Shown: positions 58,790 through 64,000 of the stretch, piece after piece | Position numbering within the stretch: the first letter of the stretch is position 1 | Layout: every line of letters begins with the position of its first letter | Assembly: GCA_013140705.1 (NCBI GenBank) | Contig: JABFSH010000014.1 | Span: forward strand, 1 to 64,000 | Direction: 5' to 3' | Length of the DNA: 64,000 nt | DNA from: Methylococcaceae bacterium | Lineage (GTDB): Bacteria; Pseudomonadota; Gammaproteobacteria; Methylococcales; Methylomonadaceae | The notes under the pieces: generated by a model | Told to the model about the DNA's origin: nothing | The model's input: only the letters and a program-made list of their open reading frames with translations | Database searches by the model: none | Position numbers and translations under genes: made by a program

Positions 58790-60763
58790 ATGGACGACGT
58801 TAACAACATCATAAAAGCCGCTGTTCTAATTTTAAAGGAAGAAAGCGAACCTCTTCAACTCGTGCCCTCGGTTGCTATCAAGCTATTGAAATTAACCAAT
58901 GATGAAGATGCCCGAATTGACGATTTAACTCGGATAATTGAAACAGAGCCTACTTTAGCGGCAAAAATTTTGCGCAATGTGAATTCAGCCGCGTACTTCT
59001 TACCCAACAAAATAACAGCCATTAACCGTGCCGTGAATATATTGGGTTTCTCGACCGTACGAAGAATTGCTTTGGCTCAATTGTTTTATAACAAAATGAT
59101 AAAACCGAATTCAAAGCAAAAATTTGATCAGCTGTTTTTCTGGCAACACTGTCTGTTTGTTGCCTCATTGAGCAGAGGGATAGCAGTTGCTCTTAAGCAT
59201 CCGGATCCGGACTTTGTCTATACCGCAGGCTTGATACACGATATTGGCAAAATAGTCTTAGAAACTTATGGCCGCTTAAGTTATAGCGATTATATTTCTT
59301 CAGAAAAAAGCAATATTTCATCGCACGATAGTGAACGTAGTTTTTTCGGTTTGTCGCACGCTGAAATTGGACATGTTTTCTGTCTGGAATGGCAATTACC
59401 ACTATCCATCACAGCAGTTGTTGCCAGCCATCACCAGCTACCTGAAGCCGCGTCACCTTTTACTGAGTTTCGGCAGGAAATCGCAATAGTTGCCTTCGCC
59501 AATTCTGTGGCGTGGATGCAAGGGGTTGGCTCTTACTATGATGCCGATTACCACCCCTTTTTAGAACAAGATGTGTTGGCTTTGATAAACGTTGATCAAT
59601 TGAATCTTGGCCATCTTCTTCAACAAGTTGATCATGAGATGCAAAATACCCTCGATTTTTATGGCATAGAGTTTCCGAGCATCCACCATTTACGGGCAAC
59701 TTTAATCAAAGCAGCCATCAATCTGAGCAAACCCAAAGTCGACAAATCAGACAGCCAAGATAAGCCTTTCTTTCTCTCGAGTCTGACGGCCCCGCATCAC
59801 AGTTTGAATACTGATGAGTTTTTACCTAGGACTTTGGCGGCCATTCACGGTGATTTTGGATTTGACCGGGTTATGATGCTTACAATCAATGCCAGGCGTC
59901 GTCGACTGATTGCCCCCTATTGCTGGCCGCCATCTGAAGCAGACAATTTTGATATTGATGTAAATTCATTATCAGGTCTGTTCTTGTGTTGTTTGCGTGA
60001 AAAAAAACCAGTTCTGATCAGTAGTGATCTTGAAAGCGACAATCCCATTTTAAAACAACTCAAAGTGTCAGCCTTCGTTGCTATTCCTATCGTACATGAA
60101 CAGCGACTGCTCGGTATTATCTATGCGGATAATTTCGTATCAAAAAAAAGGCTTTGCAAAAGCGCATTGTCTGAACTGACACTCAGTGCCTCTCAGCTCG
60201 GCATTGCCATGGTGAATGCCAAACACTATGAAATTGAGAAGAAACAGGCTCAACTTGATCCGTTAACACAACTTTACAATAAGCGTATGATCAATTATTT
60301 CATGGAAGAATTTTTCAAAAACAATTCTTCCAACTTAGATAAAGTCGCTATTGGATTTATTGATATAGACAAATTCAAGAAAGTAAATGACCTATGCGGG
60401 CATCAGACAGGTGACGATGCATTGAAGGTGGTTGCCGACATCATGAGTCAATTTACGCGCCCCGAGGATTTTATTGGTCGTTATGGTGGTGAAGAGTTTA
60501 TTTTTCTGCTCAAAAATACCGATAAAACGGGTGCAATAGCCTATGCGGAACGAATCAGAAAAGAAATTGAGTCACGAGGACGGTTATTACGAGAAAAATT
60601 CCTTAATCTCGAACTGACTGCCAGCATAGGTGTAGCCACTTACAATCGATCCTATGCCAATTACACCGATATGATCAAAGTCGCTGATCAAGCCATGTAC
60701 CTTGCTAAACATGAAGGCAGAAACAGAGTTATCCTGCTGAGCGGATCACCTGCATTAGTCTGA
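58790..60763 (+). CDS. HDOD-GAF-GGDEF signalling protein (diguanylate cyclase)
   Basis: 657 aa cytosolic regulator. An HDOD domain (~15-215, LQLVPSVAIKLLKLTNDEDA; GLIHDIGKIVLETYG) is followed by a GAF-like domain (~335-480, KKPVLISSDL, VAIPIVHEQRLLGIIYADN) and a GGDEF domain (~490-650) with DPLTQLYNKR, DIDKFKKVNDLCGHQTGDDA and active site RYGGEEFIF. The intact GGEEF predicts c-di-GMP synthesis, controlled by the N-terminal sensors. Convergent with a secreted small protein gene. Confidence 0.9.
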   Translation: MDDVNNIIKAAVLILKEESEPLQLVPSVAIKLLKLTNDEDARIDDLTRIIETEPTLAAKILRNVNSAAYFLPNKITAINRAVNILGFSTVRRIALAQLFYNKMIKPNSKQKFDQLFFWQHCLFVASLSRGIAVALKHPDPDFVYTAGLIHDIGKIVLETYGRLSYSDYISSEKSNISSHDSERSFFGLSHAEIGHVFCLEWQLPLSITAVVASHHQLPEAASPFTEFRQEIAIVAFANSVAWMQGVGSYYDADYHPFLEQDVLALINVDQLNLGHLLQQVDHEMQNTLDFYGIEFPSIHHLRATLIKAAINLSKPKVDKSDSQDKPFFLSSLTAPHHSLNTDEFLPRTLAAIHGDFGFDRVMMLTINARRRRLIAPYCWPPSEADNFDIDVNSLSGLFLCCLREKKPVLISSDLESDNPILKQLKVSAFVAIPIVHEQRLLGIIYADNFVSKKRLCKSALSELTLSASQLGIAMVNAKHYEIEKKQAQLDPLTQLYNKRMINYFMEEFFKNNSSNLDKVAIGFIDIDKFKKVNDLCGHQTGDDALKVVADIMSQFTRPEDFIGRYGGEEFIFLLKNTDKTGAIAYAERIRKEIESRGRLLREKFLNLELTASIGVATYNRSYANYTDMIKVADQAMYLAKHEGRNRVILLSGSPALV

Positions 60764-60764
60764 A

Positions 60765-61238
60765 TTATGGTTTAAGATGGATGACTATACCTGCGCCATC
60801 CGCCGATTTTTGTTTTTCGGATTCTTGCTCCGGTGACATCAATAATCGGCCGTCAACTTGAAGAGGTCTGTTCTTTTTTTTATTATCGCTTGCAAAATAA
60901 TTCTGATCGGACCGCTCTGTATTTTGTTCAATTAGACGATCACTTTTATCAACCTCGGTAAACGGGACCGAAAGATCGAGCGGCTTTTGAACTTCGCTAA
61001 ATTTTACAGTATTGGCTTCATCTGCTTTTTTTACCGGGTTAGCAGCCGATATCTTTTTATTTTTTTGTGTTTTATGTTGACTCGTCCAGGGTTTGGAATG
61101 GCTATCAGCTTTTTGCACATTGAAGGACTTCAGTTTTGATTGATCTGAGTCAATTTTCTGTTCAGCCCGAATTTGACCTGTCAATATGACGCATGAAAGT
61201 AATATAAAAACTGATATTAAAACTCGCTGGACTTTCAT
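60765..61238 (-). CDS. Secreted hydrophilic protein, unknown
   Basis: 157 aa from ATG 61238 (GAGAAG upstream); a GTG at 61250 is possible. Signal peptide at 1-~25 (VLISVFILLSCVILTGQIRA). The mature part is Lys/Ser/Asp-rich and low in hydrophobics (KPWTSQHKTQKNKKISAANP), without cysteines. Not recognised. It ends 1 bp from the HDOD gene end and lies downstream of the phosphatase gene, so may be cotranscribed with it. Confidence 0.6.
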   Translation of the reverse strand: MKVQRVLISVFILLSCVILTGQIRAEQKIDSDQSKLKSFNVQKADSHSKPWTSQHKTQKNKKISAANPVKKADEANTVKFSEVQKPLDLSVPFTEVDKSDRLIEQNTERSDQNYFASDNKKKNRPLQVDGRLLMSPEQESEKQKSADGAGIVIHLKP

Positions 61239-61315
61239 TTTACTTCTCACTGCAGTTATACCATAAGCGAATGATGAGCTATTTTATACTGATAGGCACC
61301 AATTGGAATACCTGA

Positions 61316-63277
61316 TTACCCGGACCGTTTAAAGACCATCAATGTAATATCATCATTCAGTTTGTCATTGTGCCGAAACGACTTCAACTGTTTCAGTAAT
61401 TCAGCAATAATTTGTTGCGGAGATTGGCTCGAATGGGCTATAAAAATTTCCTTAACGCGCTCCAAACCAAAAAATTCACCATGGACGTTCTCTGTTTCAG
61501 TTAATCCATCGGTGTAAAGAAGAATCATGTCCTTTTCAGTTAATCCAATTATTTTTTCTTCAAACTGAACAGTTTCATGTACACCCAGTATCAAGCCATC
61601 GGCATCAAGCAGTAGACAGGAATTTCTCTCGGGATTGAATAACAGAGGCGGAGGATGACCGGCATTGGCAAATCGAAGTTGCTGTTTAACATTGTCATAT
61701 TGCAAATAGAACAGGCTTATAAAAAAATCCGCATTATTCAGATCATGAAACAGAAATTTATTGAGTAGTGTCAATGTTTCTGACGGTGTACTGGATTGAT
61801 TGGCCTGCGCTCTGATGACGCTACGGGTCTCAACCATGAACAGGGAAGGCCCAATCGAGTGTCCAGAAACATCCGCAATTACAATGTCCAACAGTTCGTC
61901 GCTTCGAAAAAAGTAATCAAAGTAATCGCCCCCCACTCTGTCGGCAGGCAAACAAAAGCCTGTTACCTCAAAATGACTATTTTTTATGGGTTCTGCCGGC
62001 AATAAAGAGGCTTGTATTTGCTGTGCGATTTTTAATTCGTTTTGAGCAATCGCCAGATTAATTTGCGCCTGGCGAATTTGCTGTTCGGCTGCTTTGCGAG
62101 CTGAAATATCGTGGATGAAACCACTGAATATATACATATTGTCCAATTTTAAAGGCGAAACGCTGATTTCAACTGGAAATTCAGTGCCATCACGACGCAA
62201 TGCAACCTGCTCAATCTGTTTATTCAATAAAGGGCCATTTCCAGTCAATAGAAAATGTTTTAATCCTTGACTATGGGCATAGCGGTTGCGGGCAGGAATA
62301 ATTAATTCGGCCAAGGGTTGACCAACAGCCTCAGTTGTCGACCATCCAAACATGTCTTCAGCGCGACGATTCCAATCGGTGATGATTCCGTACGAATCCA
62401 TAATGACTATGGCATTGATTGAACTCTCAATGATCAATCGGATCCGCTTCTCACTATCTATCAATGCTTCCTGAAAATGCATTTTTGCGGTAATGTCGCG
62501 ATCCGCCCCGCGCCATTTAAGCAACTCACCTTCAGGACTTAAGATTGGCAAGCCTGTGGATTCAGTCAACACCAAGTGTCCGTCTTTATGTCGGTAATGA
62601 TTGGTGATTGCGAAAAAGGCTTCCTCGCTGGTAGCGTAATATTGCTGATTGACCTTGTCTTGAAGCGTTAACAAATCGGTGTAGTGCTTTCCAATGACTT
62701 CTTCCTGACTTAGGCCAAGAATTTGCTTCACAGCGATACTGCTGTAGATATAGTAGCCTTTACAGTCTTGCTCCCATAACCATTCCCCTGTCATTTCAGC
62801 CATTTGTCGAAATCGCTCCTCACTTTCCGCTAACGCTGTTTCAATTTCATGACATTGAAGAATTCTATTTTCAATGGTGTTATAACCGATCACTGTTTCC
62901 TGATGGACCAGTTTTTTGCCGTTAATTGGCTGTACTAAAAGCATCCTGCGATTAAGGCTTGCTAAGTCACTGAGCGAATGAGAAAGTGATAACAACACAT
63001 TGATCTGACTGCCAGTCTTGGGTATCAATCGAGCTTCAAAACTTTTGGTTTCAATTTTGGAAGAAACAGAGAGACAAAAAACGTTTAAATCATCAACAGA
63101 CAACATCAGATCCATGGGTTGGGCGAGTAATTCCGTTTCACTGTACCCGGAGAGCAACGAAAACACATGATTTGCCTGGCTTATACGAGGCGGTTTGTCA
63201 GTACAAACATCCGTTTTATCCCATTCAATAATCAAGATAGGAAAAGTAAGCTCGTCAATTAGCTGATTCATTACCAT
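61316..63277 (-). CDS. Multi-PAS SpoIIE-type serine phosphatase
   Basis: 653 aa. Three PAS-like domains (~5-110, ~150-265, ~275-395) with PAC ends (LKWRGADRDITAK, FSGFIHDISARKAAEQ), a coiled linker (~395-425) and a C-terminal PP2C/SpoIIE domain with FCLPADRVGGDYFDYF, IADVSGHSIGPSLFM, FANAGHPPPLL, LLYTDGLTETEN and NDDITLMVF. These RsbU-like enzymes dephosphorylate anti-sigma antagonists or STAS proteins in partner-switching. No STAS or anti-sigma kinase gene is in view. Confidence 0.9.
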   Translation of the reverse strand: MVMNQLIDELTFPILIIEWDKTDVCTDKPPRISQANHVFSLLSGYSETELLAQPMDLMLSVDDLNVFCLSVSSKIETKSFEARLIPKTGSQINVLLSLSHSLSDLASLNRRMLLVQPINGKKLVHQETVIGYNTIENRILQCHEIETALAESEERFRQMAEMTGEWLWEQDCKGYYIYSSIAVKQILGLSQEEVIGKHYTDLLTLQDKVNQQYYATSEEAFFAITNHYRHKDGHLVLTESTGLPILSPEGELLKWRGADRDITAKMHFQEALIDSEKRIRLIIESSINAIVIMDSYGIITDWNRRAEDMFGWSTTEAVGQPLAELIIPARNRYAHSQGLKHFLLTGNGPLLNKQIEQVALRRDGTEFPVEISVSPLKLDNMYIFSGFIHDISARKAAEQQIRQAQINLAIAQNELKIAQQIQASLLPAEPIKNSHFEVTGFCLPADRVGGDYFDYFFRSDELLDIVIADVSGHSIGPSLFMVETRSVIRAQANQSSTPSETLTLLNKFLFHDLNNADFFISLFYLQYDNVKQQLRFANAGHPPPLLFNPERNSCLLLDADGLILGVHETVQFEEKIIGLTEKDMILLYTDGLTETENVHGEFFGLERVKEIFIAHSSQSPQQIIAELLKQLKSFRHNDKLNDDITLMVFKRSG

Positions 63278-63330
63278 TTTCAGTTAGTTAGAATGAAACA
63301 TTGTCTGTCTGAGTGTTTGCGATGTAATCG

Positions 63331-64000
63331 CTAAGCCTCGTTAACCCCTTCGACCGTAGTGACGCGAGTAAGTTGCTGTTCGACAGAACCCGATCGATAA
63401 CGAAGCAGATCTTCAGGCGTATCCAAATCCCATTGCTGTTTTAATTCGACAAAATTGAGATTCAACTGATCAATGCGGGCGCGGGTTTGTGCATATACCA
63501 ATTCTGTTCCCCAGGCTATGTTATCAAACACCCGCGATTGTGGCTGATTAAGCCCAATCAATACATATCCGCCATCTTCTGCAGGTGCCAATACACAGGA
63601 ATTGGGCCGGTCCAACGCAGTTAATGCCTGTTCCAAATCATTTTCTGTCATCGACGGGCAATCACAACCTATTAGTACAGCAGCAGTATATCGATCCAAC
63701 ACTGATGCCATTGCATTGCGCATCTTTTCACCAATGTCGGCACCGTATTGTTGGTGAAGTGAGATCGAGTAAGATTCCGCGACCGTTGTAAAAAAAGAAT
63801 GTTCGTGCGTTGGGGCACACCACAACTCCACTGGACACAACTGCAGCTTTGTGGCTAATTGTAGCGTGCGAATACTAAGTTCAATGTGAATTTCGGCAGC
63901 TTCATCAGCCGACAGTTTAGTCATCAATCGAGTTTTCACCTGTCCGGGAACGGGAGCCTTGCAAAAAACGACGATGACGGCATTCGCATATCGATAGGTC
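63331..64000 (-). CDS. TIGR04282/DUF2064 glycosyltransferase-like protein (5' end outside window)
   Basis: The frame runs open to the window edge, so the start is missing. VIVVFCKAPVPGQVKTRLMT (from about 63985 down) is the N-terminal sugar-nucleotidyl motif; the ATG at 63939 lies inside it and is not the real start. VLIGCDCPSMTENDLEQAL (the DCP motif) and LAPAEDGGYVLIGL are family hallmarks. Members are linked to glycolipid or arsenosugar-type pathways; the substrate here is not known. Confidence 0.85.
   Translation of the reverse strand, partial: TYRYANAVIVVFCKAPVPGQVKTRLMTKLSADEAAEIHIELSIRTLQLATKLQLCPVELWCAPTHEHSFFTTVAESYSISLHQQYGADIGEKMRNAMASVLDRYTAAVLIGCDCPSMTENDLEQALTALDRPNSCVLAPAEDGGYVLIGLNQPQSRVFDNIAWGTELVYAQTRARIDQLNLNFVELKQQWDLDTPEDLLRYRSGSVEQQLTRVTTVEGVNEA

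Noticed and set aside
1-64000. tRNA, rRNA or CRISPR array
   Set aside because: No cloverleaf-like sequence, rRNA block or regularly spaced repeats were noticed by eye; a tRNAscan/Infernal run would settle this.

Overview
The window looks like chromosomal DNA of a gammaproteobacterium. The diagnostic neighbourhoods are amgK-murU beside lptD-surA, a spoT-rpoZ pair next to recG, ubiC and ridA, an sdhCDAB operon closed by sdhE, the aceE-aceF-lpdA operon, and the yejABEF transporter. Several details (dodecin, a stand-alone DbpA RNA-binding domain, an SDHAF4-like gene before sdhC, the GH17-GT2 fusion) would fit a Methylococcales-type methylotroph. No methane- or methanol-oxidation gene is present, so the genus is inference.

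Left edge (1-3300) is a decayed accessory patch. It holds a RES-Xre toxin-antitoxin pair with a readable autoregulated promoter, the last ~50 codons of a REP-associated transposase ending in a long REP-like palindrome, a small gene, and a restriction-type SF2 helicase with its middle deleted. From 3305 to 21019 the content is ordinary core genome: ubiC, recG, ridA, spoT, rpoZ, pgk, a redoxin, two lipopolysaccharide-type glycosyltransferases, dodecin, murU-amgK, lptD-surA, a DbpA-domain protein and rnd.

The most unusual region is 21027-27726. It is a complete 6.7 kb Tn3-family transposon with ~53 bp imperfect terminal inverted repeats and a perfect 5 bp target duplication (ATGTT), inserted 7 bp after the rnd stop codon. 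Its transposase is broken by two frameshifts, while its resolvase and res-like site look intact. Its cargo is a secreted transglutaminase-like protein, a short RHS tip carrying its own signal peptide and a C-terminal toxin-like domain, a DUF2283-like candidate immunity gene, a start-less second RHS toxin tip, and an Imm42-like immunity gene. This is a mobile polymorphic-toxin tip array without a full-length RHS shell.

The rest (27822-64000) is mainly core: yejABEF peptide import; a methyltransferase and O-antigen ligase; a P1B-type metal ATPase; a MITE-like repeat; cysG and a TusA-like carrier; a monohaem cytochrome c with a clear terminator; argG; succinate dehydrogenase flanked by two assembly-factor genes (an SDHAF4-like gene of only 58 codons, and sdhE); rppH; a membrane GH17-GT2 glucan enzyme; the pyruvate dehydrogenase complex; and a signalling cluster with an HDOD-GAF-GGDEF protein and a PAS-SpoIIE phosphatase. 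The window ends inside a DUF2064 gene. No rRNA, tRNA or CRISPR array was seen.
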